A stretch of DNA of 64,000 bases from Nibrella viscosa (GTDB lineage: Bacteria; Bacteroidota; Bacteroidia; Cytophagales; Spirosomataceae), in NCBI RefSeq assembly GCF_039541875.1, contig NZ_BAABHB010000002.1:558001-622000 (forward strand). Reading direction: 5' to 3'. The position numbers and the translations under genes are program-made. How positions within the stretch are numbered: position 1 is the first letter of the stretch; every line of letters starts with the position of its first letter. Below the pieces are notes generated by a model. It was not told the origin of the DNA. It saw only the letters and a program-made list of their open reading frames with translations, and made no database searches. This document shows, piece after piece, positions 25,601 to 34,007 of this stretch.

Positions 25601-25875
25601 CCATCGACAGTACCGCTATCCGCCTGCGGCCGGTGCTGATGACCAGTTTTGCTATGGTGGCGGGTATGGTGCCGATGGCAACCGGCTGGGGCGAAGCCGG
25701 CGAGCAGGTGGCTCCACTGGGCCGGGCCGTGATCGGCGGGCTAATAGCCTCCACCCTGGCCGCCCTGTATATTGTGCCGCAGGTATACGCCTGGGTGCAG
25801 AAGAAAACACCGTTCCGGAGCCCGTCGCTGATGCCGGAGATGGGGGAGGCAGGAAAAAAAGAAGGACAGGAATAA
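22693..25875 (+). CDS. RND family efflux pump permease
   Basis: The 1060-residue inner membrane protein has the RND duplication: an N-terminal helix (KKPIAVLVLVSGMVLFSIL), two large periplasmic loops (about 35-330 and 555-860), and two groups of membrane helices. The fourth helix reads GILVDQATVTIEN, with one acidic residue (D400) followed by Gln where drug exporters of the AcrB type have two Asp. It exports a toxic compound using the proton gradient; the sequence looks more like the broad HAE group than like CusA metal pumps. The substrate is unknown. A Ser/Pro/His linker near 490-515 joins the two halves. Confidence 0.9.
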   Translation: MSLLSLSLKKPIAVLVLVSGMVLFSILSALRIPIDIFPRLNSPVIYVIEPYGGMSPQQMEGFFATRMQDQFLYISGIKEIQSRNVQGLTILRLAFYEGADMAQAAAEVAIQVNRAMKFFPPGALPPQVVRYDASSVPVGDLVFSSRTRPLREIHEMAASRIRPLFSTVPGLSAPPPIGTNSRTVVINLDPRKIRGFNISPDEVVEALARNNTMTPSGNIRIRNTMFITTLNSLEKQVEDFSRIPVVSKGRQMIFLRDVATVQDASDITVGYAVVNGSRSSYIPVVKTADASTWSVVTSLKAKLPEMRSLLPDDIEVTYEFDQSVFVINAVHSLLVEGGIGAILTGLMVFLFLRDLRSSLVVIITIPVSVISAVLFLYLAGQTINIMTLSGLALSIGILVDQATVTIENIHQHLEMGKPKRQAIYEACHEISVPLLLILLCILAVFAPAFVMTGVPRAMFLPLSLSIGFAMTVSYFLAQSLVPVLANWMLKDGHAHPAATAAEPHKAVEPARPSFFERMRRGFAGQTERLMRYNRTLIAGYFVAVLLLAGLGFRFIGKDLLPKINAGQLVVRMKTPDGTRLERTEEKVNQLVDLIDDLTDGNVALSSAYVGVIPTNYATSNLYVSTSGSNDAVIKLALDRAYKVNIEDLKEDIRLAVADQMPGILVSFEPADLTEKLMSQGAFTPIEVQVAGREMPQIEGFATELVGRLREVHFLRDVRIVQPLKFPVINIQLDRQKLALLGLNLQETARSITASTSSSRYTEKNQWLDERSAYTYQVQVQIPEQAMQDISQLQAIPLVAGQNRPTLADVATFSVDTMPGEYARTGPRRFVTVSANIHKKDLGSATRAVEEAIAGMGTPSKGLVVTVKGMSSLLTETLDSLQLGLAVAVVMIFLLLAANYQSFKLSFVVLSSVPAVIVGSIALLLLTGSTLNLQSYMGIIMATGISVANAILIVTNAERLRWTYRDPRKAAIDSTAIRLRPVLMTSFAMVAGMVPMATGWGEAGEQVAPLGRAVIGGLIASTLAALYIVPQVYAWVQKKTPFRSPSLMPEMGEAGKKEGQE

Positions 25876-25896
25876 GGGAGGAAAGGAAAACGACGT

Positions 25897-26847
25897 ATGA
25901 AAACGAACATAGCGATTGCCACGGCCGGTCTTCTGCTTTCGGGAACGCTGCTGACGGGTTGCCGGTCGGACGAAAAAGAAAAGCCCCGCCAGAAACGGCC
26001 CCGGCGCGAGGTTGCCGTACAACAGGCGGTGCCGGTAACCAGGCGTAGTCCGGCATCGGAGGAGTCGCGGCAGACGCTGGCCCCGGTAATTCAGTTGCCG
26101 GGGGAGTTCAGACCATACCAGGAGGTGAACCTGTACCCCAAAGCAAACGGGTTTATTACGAAGGTGCTGGTGGACCGGGGCTCGGTGGTGCGGAAAGGGC
26201 AGGTGCTGCTGGTGCTGGAGGCCCCCGAAATAGAAGAGCAACTGGTGGCGGCCCGTTCCGGTTACCTGCAGGCAAAAGCGGTGCTGGCCACCAGTCAGGA
26301 CCATTATCGCCGGCTGCTGGTCAGCAGCAAAGTGCCGGGCTCCGTAGCCCCGTTCGATCTGGAAACGGCCAGAGCGAAAGTAACGGCAGATAGCGCGGCT
26401 GCGGTGGGTGCCAATGCCAATTATCAGGCCCTGCAGAAGCTCAAAGGGTATCAGGTGTTGCGGGCACCGTTCAACGGCGTTATCACCGAGCGCAATGTGC
26501 ATCCGGGGGCGCTGGTAGGACCCGGCTCCAAACAGGAGCAGCCGATGCTGGTCTTGCAGGATCAGTACCGGCTCCGGCTGCTGGTCGACATCCCCGAGAC
26601 CTACAGTATGCGGGTGCGGGAGGGAAGCTCCATTGTATTTACCGTTAATGCCGTGCCCGGCCGGGAGTTTCGGGGACGTGTGAGCCGGCGGTCCGGCAGC
26701 ATGAATCAGCAGTTTCGCTCCGAGACGGTAGAGATAGATGTACCCAACCCCAGTCGCCAGTTCAAGCCCGGCATGTTTGCCGAGATCATTCTGCGTTCGG
26801 ATGAGGTACCGGTGCCGGTGGGGCCGGAGCCAACTGTTGTTGATTAA
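25897..26847 (+). CDS. RND efflux periplasmic adaptor lipoprotein
   Basis: The 316-residue protein is a lipoprotein (LLTGC, C22) with the adaptor layout: a lipoyl-like half motif (LYPKANGFITKVLVDRGSVVRKGQVLLVLEAPE), a helical hairpin (about 108-175), the second lipoyl half (VLRAPFNGVITERNVHPGALVG), and a beta-barrel region up to the end. It bridges the pump and the TolC channel. The order channel, lipoprotein, pump, adaptor is unusual, since adaptors generally come first. Its last four bases overlap the convergent antiporter gene, so there is no room for a terminator between them. Confidence 0.9.
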   Translation: MKTNIAIATAGLLLSGTLLTGCRSDEKEKPRQKRPRREVAVQQAVPVTRRSPASEESRQTLAPVIQLPGEFRPYQEVNLYPKANGFITKVLVDRGSVVRKGQVLLVLEAPEIEEQLVAARSGYLQAKAVLATSQDHYRRLLVSSKVPGSVAPFDLETARAKVTADSAAAVGANANYQALQKLKGYQVLRAPFNGVITERNVHPGALVGPGSKQEQPMLVLQDQYRLRLLVDIPETYSMRVREGSSIVFTVNAVPGREFRGRVSRRSGSMNQQFRSETVEIDVPNPSRQFKPGMFAEIILRSDEVPVPVGPEPTVVD

Positions 26848-28073
26848 CCGTTGGGCCGGGAGGTCCGGCTGTACCATCTGACGAGTGGAGCGGCCGATAC
26901 ACCGTGAGCGACCAATGACGCACAGATCAGTAAGCTGCCGATGCTCCAGGGTTCATTGTAGCCGGTGCGCCGTAAGGCCAGCGTGGCATAGAACAGGGCG
27001 GCTACCCCGATCGGCCCGAACCAGCCCAAAAAGAAAGCATCGTTGCGTTTGCGCAAATCCGGAAGCAGGGGCTTCAGGAGGAGCACAAACGGCAGCCGGC
27101 GGACCAGCAGCACCAGTCCGGCCAGCAGCATCCCCCGCCAGCCCCACCGGTACCATTGCTCCCAGGGCAGCAGTAAACCCAGCAGGGTAAAGATCGGCAG
27201 CGTAAAAAATTGATTGACCGCTTCCTGAACCCGCTCTTCCTCGTGACGTTCGTTGGTATCGGCTATCCGGTCGAAGGCAATACCGGCCGCAAAAACCGCT
27301 AGGATTCCATCTGTGCCCAGTAGTTTGGCGGCTCCCAAAACAATCAGGGTCAGCGCCAGGCTAAAGGCCAGGAACGAATTTTCCTGAACCGTTTCCCGGT
27401 CTTCGGCCCACCGCAGCAGGTAACCCGCTCCGGCACCCAGCAGCACCCCAAAGAGGAGGGCTCCGCCCACTTCCCACAGGACGACATAACCCAGCCAGGG
27501 CCCCCATACCTCACCTTCGGGTTTGGTCAGCAGCAGCACCGGCAGCAGGACGATCGGATAGGCTAAACCGTCGTTTGCCCCGGATTCGGCTGAGAGGGTG
27601 TGCCGGAGGTGGGCCGGGAGGGTATCGGTTGCCAGTTGCCCCGTTACAATGGAGCTGGCAACAATGGGGTCTGTGGGCGAAACAACGGCCCCGACCAGCA
27701 GCGCGGGCAGGACCGGCAAGCCGAGTACCCAATACGCCAGCAAACTACTGCTCAGCCACATCAGGGGCATGCCCAACCCAAGCAGCACACCTAAGGAGCG
27801 CCAGTGCTGTGTCAGAAATCCCGGCGGCAGACGCAGGGCCACTCCCATGAGTCCGATAGCAATGGTAATGCGGGCCGCCTGTTCAAGAATCATTTCAGGT
27901 TTTCCCCATTGCGCCGGGTGGAGCAGTCCCAGACCCTGAGGCCCTAAAAGGATCCCACATAGCAGGGCCAGCAGAGGAATGGAAACGATGGTTCGCTTTA
28001 ATAGTCTGGAAAAAATGCCTAAGCCCAGTACGATACTCCCCACCGTTACCAGTGCAGTATTCAGTTCGGTCAT
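26844..28073 (-). CDS. Cation:proton antiporter (CPA family)
   Basis: The 409-residue protein has 11-13 membrane helices and the CPA1-type signatures GAVVSPTDPIVASSIVTG and LSAESGANDGLAYP, the site of the ion-binding Asp in Na+/H+ exchangers. It exchanges Na+, K+ or Li+ for protons at the inner membrane. There is no long regulatory C-terminal domain. It heads a stretch of three minus-strand ion-transport genes (antiporter, ClC, channel), each with its own short intergenic gap, and overlaps the end of the adaptor gene by four bases. Confidence 0.88.
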   Translation of the reverse strand: MTELNTALVTVGSIVLGLGIFSRLLKRTIVSIPLLALLCGILLGPQGLGLLHPAQWGKPEMILEQAARITIAIGLMGVALRLPPGFLTQHWRSLGVLLGLGMPLMWLSSSLLAYWVLGLPVLPALLVGAVVSPTDPIVASSIVTGQLATDTLPAHLRHTLSAESGANDGLAYPIVLLPVLLLTKPEGEVWGPWLGYVVLWEVGGALLFGVLLGAGAGYLLRWAEDRETVQENSFLAFSLALTLIVLGAAKLLGTDGILAVFAAGIAFDRIADTNERHEEERVQEAVNQFFTLPIFTLLGLLLPWEQWYRWGWRGMLLAGLVLLVRRLPFVLLLKPLLPDLRKRNDAFFLGWFGPIGVAALFYATLALRRTGYNEPWSIGSLLICASLVAHGVSAAPLVRWYSRTSRPNG

Positions 28074-28154
28074 AAGCCGGCTCCCTTAAATGACAGTAGC
28101 TGTCTGCTTAAACCCATATACGTTTACAGTTGTTCGACCGCCGTTTAGGCTGGT

Positions 28155-29531
28155 TCAGAGCGCGGCCGGCGTGCCGGGCTGCTGCAGAGCTTCTTTAAAG
28201 AAGGTAAGCTTTAAGCGTTCGTAGAGCGAATGGCGGTCTACCAGGGTGGCGGTCAGTTGGGCCACCAGACCACCCACCAGCAGCGGAAAGATAACCATGT
28301 TCCGGTCGGTCATTTCCACCACCAGAATAGCGGCCGTAAAGGGCGAGCGGACCACGCCGGTCAGAAAACTCACCATAGCGACCAGAATAACCATATTGGT
28401 GTGGGCCGGGGCTACGTACAGCCAGCCGGCCAGCAGTTTGCCCAGAACGGCTCCGGCGCTCAGCGAGGTAGCAAAAACGCCCCCGGCCGCCCCGCTGCTG
28501 TAACTCAGCACCATGCCGGCCAGCCGGACCGGAAAGATATACCAGGCTACGTGCGAAAACGGATTGAACAGCAGCCGGTTGATCAGCGGCTTGCCCGTTC
28601 CCATCGCATCCGGACCGAACAGAAAGATCAGGCCGGCAAACAGCAGGCCGCAGCCCAGCACCCAGCCTATCTGTCCTTTGGTACTGCTCCAGCGTTTCCG
28701 GTAGGTGTTGATCGTATCGAGTAGTTTGGCGAAGGCTGCGCCGGCCAGACCGGCGCAGGCGGCTGTAACGGACGCAACGCCCAGAAACGAAATGCCCGTG
28801 GGCGAAACCGGCGGGTAGCCCAGGTACAGGTAGGGCCCTAAAAACGCCTGGGCCGTCATGCCCGCAATAATGACGGCCGTGAAAACCGGCGTCCGGAAAT
28901 GCGTAATATGCGTCCGGGTGAGTTCTTCCACCACAAAAACGATACCGCCCAGGGGCGTATTGAAGGCCGCAGCCAGGCCGGCGGCTCCGCCGGTTACCAG
29001 CACAATCTTGCGCGAAAGCTGGGGCCAGTTTTTAGGTTGCCAGTGCGAGATCCACCGAAAGACGGAGGCAGACACCTGGATGGTAGGCCCCTCACGACCG
29101 ATAATACCGCCCCCCAGCAGCAACAGCATACTGCTGATGATTTTAACCACGGCAACCTTCAGGCCTACCAAATACCCCACCTTATGATCGTGCCCCGGAT
29201 TGGCCAGTTCCAGAGCCGCCATTACCTGCGGAATACCGCTGCCGCGGGCTGCGGGGGCCAGCTTGTAGACCAGCCCCCACGCCAGCAGAAAAGCGACCGG
29301 CGTAAGCAGGAACGCCAGCGGAGGAACAGCCTCCAGCCACTCGCGGCAGACCGCTTCGGCCCACGAAAAGCCTTTTTCATACAGATAGGCAATGATACCG
29401 GTAGCTACTGAAGCAATCCAGAACGGAATGGCCAACTGCGTAGCCGTGCGCACCTCGTCGGACCGGAGCCGTTGGAGAACCGACCGGTCGAGCCAGGTTA
29501 AAATCCGCTGATAACGGGAAGGACGTTGCAT
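28155..29531 (-). CDS. ClC family chloride channel/transporter
   Basis: The 458-residue protein carries the three ClC selectivity motifs: GSGIPQV, GREGPTIQ and GGVFATSLSAGA, plus a conserved Tyr-region near the C terminus. No CBS domains follow, as in short bacterial ClC proteins. GREGP retains the external gating Glu that is needed for Cl-/H+ exchange or gating; whether it is a channel or an exchanger is not decided here. Members help in acid resistance and volume control. It lies 81 bases from the antiporter gene on the same strand. Confidence 0.9.
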   Translation of the reverse strand: MQRPSRYQRILTWLDRSVLQRLRSDEVRTATQLAIPFWIASVATGIIAYLYEKGFSWAEAVCREWLEAVPPLAFLLTPVAFLLAWGLVYKLAPAARGSGIPQVMAALELANPGHDHKVGYLVGLKVAVVKIISSMLLLLGGGIIGREGPTIQVSASVFRWISHWQPKNWPQLSRKIVLVTGGAAGLAAAFNTPLGGIVFVVEELTRTHITHFRTPVFTAVIIAGMTAQAFLGPYLYLGYPPVSPTGISFLGVASVTAACAGLAGAAFAKLLDTINTYRKRWSSTKGQIGWVLGCGLLFAGLIFLFGPDAMGTGKPLINRLLFNPFSHVAWYIFPVRLAGMVLSYSSGAAGGVFATSLSAGAVLGKLLAGWLYVAPAHTNMVILVAMVSFLTGVVRSPFTAAILVVEMTDRNMVIFPLLVGGLVAQLTATLVDRHSLYERLKLTFFKEALQQPGTPAAL

Positions 29532-29633
29532 AGACTATGAACACATATAGATAGCGGGCTTCTTACGGCTAACGCTCGGTTTTGCCAATAAAACGGTTCA
29601 TTGAGCCTGTGGTCCTGGACCAGCAGGCGGCCC

Positions 29634-30428
29634 TTAGGGTTCCCGAAGCCGGGTTACCTCCTCGCGCAGCAGCCGGATTTCGGCTTTCAGCTCTTCCAGC
29701 GTCTGAGCCCCGGCTATTTCGCCCTCTTTGCTTTCGGCATCGCGGCCGATAAAGAATGTGGCCAGCGTGGCCGTAACGTAGCCGAAAACCGCAAAGGCAT
29801 ACAGCGCCAGCAGAAAACACAAGGCCCGTCCTTCGGGCGTTTTGGGCCAGTACTCCGACCCCATAGTGGTCATCAGCATGGCCGTCCACCATAAACTTTC
29901 GCCGTAGCTGTTCAGCGCTGTTCCATCAGGGGCTTCGCGCTCAAAGGCATACATACCGGCGGCACCGGCAAAGGTAACCAGCCCGGTCAGCAGCACAATA
30001 TAGCCGAAACCCCGGCGGCTCATACTGGCCCCCAGCGCCCGCATGCCCCGGTTGATGGAGCCCACCACTTTAACCAGCCGCACACCTCGGGCCAGGCGCA
30101 GCACGCGCAATACCCGCACAATCCGGAATATGCGCAGGGCCGGAATCACCAGCGAAATGATGGTCAGCACGTTCTTTCTCAGAAAATGCCGTTTGTCCGG
30201 GGCCAGGGTAAGCTGTAGCAGAAAGCTCAGAATAAAAAGAAGCCAGATACCGTTTACCAGTTTTTCCAGCAGCGGAGTCAGGCCGTAGGTCAGCTCCTGA
30301 ACCAGCAACGCCAGCCAGACAAAGCCCAGCAGGATCAGCGGCATTTCCAGCCAGCTATTCAGTTGGCGGAGCAGGCGGTACCGCTCCTGCCGGAGGTTTT
30401 CACGATCAGACGAGTTTACATCGGCCAT
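29634..30428 (-). CDS. Voltage-gated-type cation channel with unusual selectivity filter
   Basis: The 264-residue protein has a voltage-sensor-like block of four helices, with S4 as IPALRIFRIVRVLRVLRLARGVRLVKVVG (regular Arg every third residue), then S5, pore helix and S6. The filter reads TTMGSEYWPKT (near residues 187-197), where K+ channels have TVGYGD. It ends in a short coiled coil (LEELKAEIRLLREEVTRLRE), likely for tetramer assembly. It is an ion transporter family (PF00520) member. The ion carried cannot be stated, because the filter differs from both K+ and bacterial Na+ channels. Confidence 0.85.
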   Translation of the reverse strand: MADVNSSDRENLRQERYRLLRQLNSWLEMPLILLGFVWLALLVQELTYGLTPLLEKLVNGIWLLFILSFLLQLTLAPDKRHFLRKNVLTIISLVIPALRIFRIVRVLRVLRLARGVRLVKVVGSINRGMRALGASMSRRGFGYIVLLTGLVTFAGAAGMYAFEREAPDGTALNSYGESLWWTAMLMTTMGSEYWPKTPEGRALCFLLALYAFAVFGYVTATLATFFIGRDAESKEGEIAGAQTLEELKAEIRLLREEVTRLREP

Positions 30429-30542
30429 AGGTTTCTCGGTAGCACTCCATCAATCAAACCGCCACAGAATAAGGATGTTTACCGTTTCTAATCATTTGTT
30501 AATGTGGCGGGTTTCATAGAAACGACGTAATCCGGTTATCGT

Positions 30543-31280
30543 ATGCAGATACTCGCTTTAGCTGCGGCCTGTCTACTGGCGCTGATTCACCTGTTTGCGG
30601 CCAGATTCAGCTTCCTGGGCGGTGTACCCCGCAACCGCTGGCTGTCGTTTGCCGGTGGGATCTCTATCGCCTATATTCTGGTGCATTTGCTGCCCGAACT
30701 CAACCGGTCTCAGCAGGAGGCTATCGGAGAAAATCATCCGCTCACCATTGCGCTGGAGGAGCCCGTATACATTGTCGCCCTGGCCGGCCTGGTGGCTTTT
30801 TACGGGCTGGAACATCTCGCTCTGGCTTCCCGAGACCAAAACCGGGGAGCCGGGGAGAAAGATTCCACCACGCCGGCGGTATTCTGGATTCATATCGGCT
30901 CGTTTGCTTTATACAACGCCCTGATCGGCTATACGCTTTTTCATCTGGAAGAAGGTCTTACGCTGAATTCGGTGTTGTTGTTCACGGTTGCTATGGGGCT
31001 GCATTTCATTATCTCCGATTTCAGCCTGCGGGAGCATCATCATGAGGAGCGGTATCAGCATAAAGGGCGGTGGCTGCTGTCCGGGGCCATTCTGCTGGGG
31101 GCTGCCGTAGGCTTTGTAACGGAGCTTCCCGAAGAGGTTACAGCCGTTACCATTGCGTTCCTGTCGGGTGGGGTTATCCTGAATGTGATTAAAGAGGAGT
31201 TGCCCAAGGAGCGGCAGAGCCGGTTTGTGCCGTTTCTGCTGGGGGCTGCCGGGTACGCCGTTCTGCTGCTGGCGGTATAG
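30543..31280 (+). CDS. ZIP-like multi-pass membrane protein
   Basis: The 245-residue protein has about seven or eight hydrophobic helices and a His-rich loop (SLREHHHEERYQHKGR), with polar helix motifs (LVHLLPEL, HFIISDF, FLSGGVILNVIKEELP) that resemble the metal-binding helices of ZIP transporters. It stands alone, divergent from the ion channel gene. A role in metal uptake or homeostasis fits the neighbouring zinc-type P-type ATPase. The ZIP assignment is tentative. Confidence 0.6.
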   Translation: MQILALAAACLLALIHLFAARFSFLGGVPRNRWLSFAGGISIAYILVHLLPELNRSQQEAIGENHPLTIALEEPVYIVALAGLVAFYGLEHLALASRDQNRGAGEKDSTTPAVFWIHIGSFALYNALIGYTLFHLEEGLTLNSVLLFTVAMGLHFIISDFSLREHHHEERYQHKGRWLLSGAILLGAAVGFVTELPEEVTAVTIAFLSGGVILNVIKEELPKERQSRFVPFLLGAAGYAVLLLAV

Positions 31281-31432
31281 CCGCTCACACGAAGCGCCGG
31301 AACAGAGCCGTACCCTAAGTGGCTGCTCCTTTTGAAATCAAATCAGGGGTTTTCGGAGTATCAGATAATAGCCTGGTACCGCTAAAGGCTTGCAACGGAA
31401 CATTCCAACATATCTTTTTTTAACTAACCAGT

Positions 31433-31594
31433 ATGGCAGCAGACAACGTAACAACGCCGGAATTCTCTCACGATCCCGACCGTATCTGCCGGTCGTGGAT
31501 TAGCCCAATGGCACAGGCACTGGCTGGAGCATTAGGAAACGCAACTAACCGGAGGGCTGTTTACCAGCCTGGGTATACTGAATTTATTCATTGA
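31433..31594 (+). CDS. Possible 53-residue protein
   Basis: A short frame ATG 31433 to TGA 31592-31594 encodes a hydrophilic 53-residue peptide (begins MAADNVTTPEFSHDPDRIC, ends YQPGYTEFIH). No family is recognised. It ends 18 bases before the P-type ATPase gene and could be a small leader gene of it. The remaining 31281-31432 holds nothing I can identify. Confidence 0.35.
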   Translation: MAADNVTTPEFSHDPDRICRSWISPMAQALAGALGNATNRRAVYQPGYTEFIH

Positions 31595-31612
31595 CAGTTA
31601 ACGATAAAGCCA

Positions 31613-33613
31613 ATGACGCCACAGGATGATCATGACCATAACCACGATGCGTTGGAAGTAGTCACGGATGCGCCAAAGCCAGGGTCTGTGAAGACACCGG
31701 CTCCGGCGGCCGGCGGGGCGGGGCAAAGCTGGCGCACGTACCTGCCCGCTATCATCAGCTTCGTGCTGCTGCTGGCAGGGATTGCCCTGGATAACGTTGC
31801 TGCCGAAGATCTGCGGGCGTCTGTCTGGCATGATCCGTGGCGCTTTGTCTGGTATCTGGCGGCTTACTGGCCGGTGGGCTGGCCGGTGCTGCGCCGGGCC
31901 TGGAGCCGCATCCGCAACAAGGACGTATTTACCGAATTTTTCCTGATGGGCGTGGCTACCATTGGTGCTTTTCTCATCGGTGAGTATCCGGAGGGGGTAG
32001 CCGTTATGCTGTTTTACACCATCGGCGAACTGTTTCAGGATGCGGCCGTGATGCGGGCCCGGCGCTCCATTAAAGCCTTACTGGATGTGCGGCCCGATAC
32101 CGTGACGGTGCTGCGCAACGGCCGCGTTACCGAGGTAAAAGCGGCCACCGTGGCCATTGGCGAGACCATTCAGGTAAAGCCGGGTGAAAAAGTAGGCCTG
32201 GACGGCACCATGCGCTCGGAAAACGGTTCGTTTAATACGGCCGCGCTGACGGGCGAAAGCGTACCGCGCACGATTCAGCAGGGCGAGGAGGTGCTGGCCG
32301 GCATGATTAACCGGCAATCACTGGTAGAGATGCAGGTGACCACGGCCTACCAGAACTCCAAACTGTCGCGCATTCTGAAAATGGTGCAGGAGGCTACCGG
32401 CCGCAAAGCCCAGACGCAGCAGTTTATCGCCCGCTTTGCTAAGATCTATACGCCAATTATCTGTGCCCTGGCGGTGCTGATTACGGTGGTGCCTTACTTT
32501 TTTGTGGAAAACTACGTGCTGCGCGAGTGGCTGTACCGGGGTCTGGTCTTTCTGGTCATTGGCTGCCCCTGTGCGCTGGTCGTGTCTATTCCGCTGGGGT
32601 ACTTCGGCGGCATCGGGGCCGGGTCGCGGCAGGGTATCCTGTTCAAGGGGTCGGTATTTCTGGACCTGATGACGCAGCTCAAAACGGTGGTGATGGATAA
32701 GACCGGCACCCTCACCAAAGGCGTTTTCCGGGTGCAGGCCGTGAAGCCGCAGCCTGGTATTGATTCCGGCGAACTGATCCGGCTGACGGCCGCCCTGGAA
32801 AGTAAGTCGACGCACCCGGTGGCGACCGCCATTCTGGCCTATGCGGCCAATGCCTACCAGTCCATACCTGTCACAGCCGTGGAAGAAATTGCCGGCCACG
32901 GCTTAAAAGGGTCCGTTGCGGGAAAAGAGGTCTTGGCGGGCAACGCCAAACTGCTGCGGAAGTTTGGCGTTGCGTTCGATGAAGCGCTGACGCAGATCCC
33001 GTTCACGATTGTGATGGTGGCCATCAACGGGCAGTTTGCGGGCTACGTGACCATTGCCGATGAAGTGAAAGCAGACGCAGCGGCCGCCGTACAGGACCTG
33101 CACCGGCTGGGTATCCGGACTATCATGCTCTCGGGCGATAAGTCGGCGGTGGTGCAGGCAGTTGCCAGGCAGGTAGGCGTTGATCAGGCGTTTGGGGACT
33201 TACTACCGGAGGATAAGGTCGCGCATGTTGAACAGCTAAAAGCCGAATGGGCTACCACTTCCAAAAACAAACTGGCCTTTGTGGGTGATGGGGTCAACGA
33301 TGCGCCGGTCATAGCCCTGGCCGATGTGGGTATGGCGATGGGCGGATTAGGCTCGGATGCTACGGTGGAAACGGCGGATGTGGTCATCCAGACCGATCAG
33401 CCATCGAAGATTGCGACAGCCGTAAAGATCGGCAGGGCCACCCGGCGCGTTGTCTGGCAGAATATTACACTATCGCTGGTGGTCAAGGCCATTGTGCTGT
33501 TACTTGGAGCCGGCGGCATTGCTACCATGTGGGAAGCGGTATTTGCCGATGTGGGCGTGGCTATGCTGGCCATTCTGAACGCCGTGCGGGTGCAGCGCCT
33601 GAATGTTAATTAA
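31613..33613 (+). CDS. Zn/Cd-type P1B ATPase
   Basis: The 666-residue pump has a His/Asp-rich N terminus (DDHDHNHD) in place of an HMA domain, the membrane metal site CPC (C318-P319-C320), phosphorylated D362 in DKTGTLT, the HP motif (STHPVA), GDGVNDAP, and a last helix with the sequence MWEAVFADVGVAMLAILNAVR. The last motif, with its Asp, is typical of P1B-2 (ZntA-like) pumps, so export of Zn2+, Cd2+ or Pb2+ is most likely. It starts 18 bases after a tiny frame and is followed by a small unknown gene after 30 bases. Confidence 0.9.
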   Translation: MTPQDDHDHNHDALEVVTDAPKPGSVKTPAPAAGGAGQSWRTYLPAIISFVLLLAGIALDNVAAEDLRASVWHDPWRFVWYLAAYWPVGWPVLRRAWSRIRNKDVFTEFFLMGVATIGAFLIGEYPEGVAVMLFYTIGELFQDAAVMRARRSIKALLDVRPDTVTVLRNGRVTEVKAATVAIGETIQVKPGEKVGLDGTMRSENGSFNTAALTGESVPRTIQQGEEVLAGMINRQSLVEMQVTTAYQNSKLSRILKMVQEATGRKAQTQQFIARFAKIYTPIICALAVLITVVPYFFVENYVLREWLYRGLVFLVIGCPCALVVSIPLGYFGGIGAGSRQGILFKGSVFLDLMTQLKTVVMDKTGTLTKGVFRVQAVKPQPGIDSGELIRLTAALESKSTHPVATAILAYAANAYQSIPVTAVEEIAGHGLKGSVAGKEVLAGNAKLLRKFGVAFDEALTQIPFTIVMVAINGQFAGYVTIADEVKADAAAAVQDLHRLGIRTIMLSGDKSAVVQAVARQVGVDQAFGDLLPEDKVAHVEQLKAEWATTSKNKLAFVGDGVNDAPVIALADVGMAMGGLGSDATVETADVVIQTDQPSKIATAVKIGRATRRVVWQNITLSLVVKAIVLLLGAGGIATMWEAVFADVGVAMLAILNAVRVQRLNVN

Positions 33614-33643
33614 TTAAGCAGGGACTCTAAAAAAGGCAGGCTG

Positions 33644-33985
33644 ATGGAAAGCATTCACCTATCGCATTACAATACGCAGGTGACGTTTGATGCCAGAGAT
33701 GGGGTGCATACGGTTCGGCTGGAGACGCTTCTGTTTCACAAAAACCCTAGTGCTCTGAATCAACTGCGGCTCACGGTCCGGGACGAAAACAACGTGCCGC
33801 TCTGGGCGGCTCCGCTGGCGGATTTCGCGGGCGGGCAGGCCTCGGAGGTGGCCATTGGTACGTCGTTTGCGGTACAGGACCGGATCATGGTTGAACTGAT
33901 TGCCGGCTCCGGCCCGGCTGAGTTTACCGCCACGCTGACCTACCAGCTCAACCTACCCGATGCCGGCTATGTATCACCCGCCTGA
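33644..33985 (+). CDS. Small unknown beta-rich protein
   Basis: The 113-residue protein is rich in alternating polar and hydrophobic residues and looks like a beta sandwich (HTVRLETLLFHKNPSALNQLRLTVRDENNVPLW). There is no signal peptide or membrane segment. It lies 30 bases after the metal ATPase and 22 bases before the AI-2E-type permease, so it is probably in one operon with them. No family is recognised. Confidence 0.6.
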   Translation: MESIHLSHYNTQVTFDARDGVHTVRLETLLFHKNPSALNQLRLTVRDENNVPLWAAPLADFAGGQASEVAIGTSFAVQDRIMVELIAGSGPAEFTATLTYQLNLPDAGYVSPA

Positions 33986-34007
33986 TGGGCAGAAACTTTT
34001 TGGCTAT

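Noticed and set aside
30486..30502. TTCTAA and TGTTAA 11 bases apart before the ZIP-like gene
   Set aside because: Only one perfect unit, and no -7 element in phase; too weak to call.
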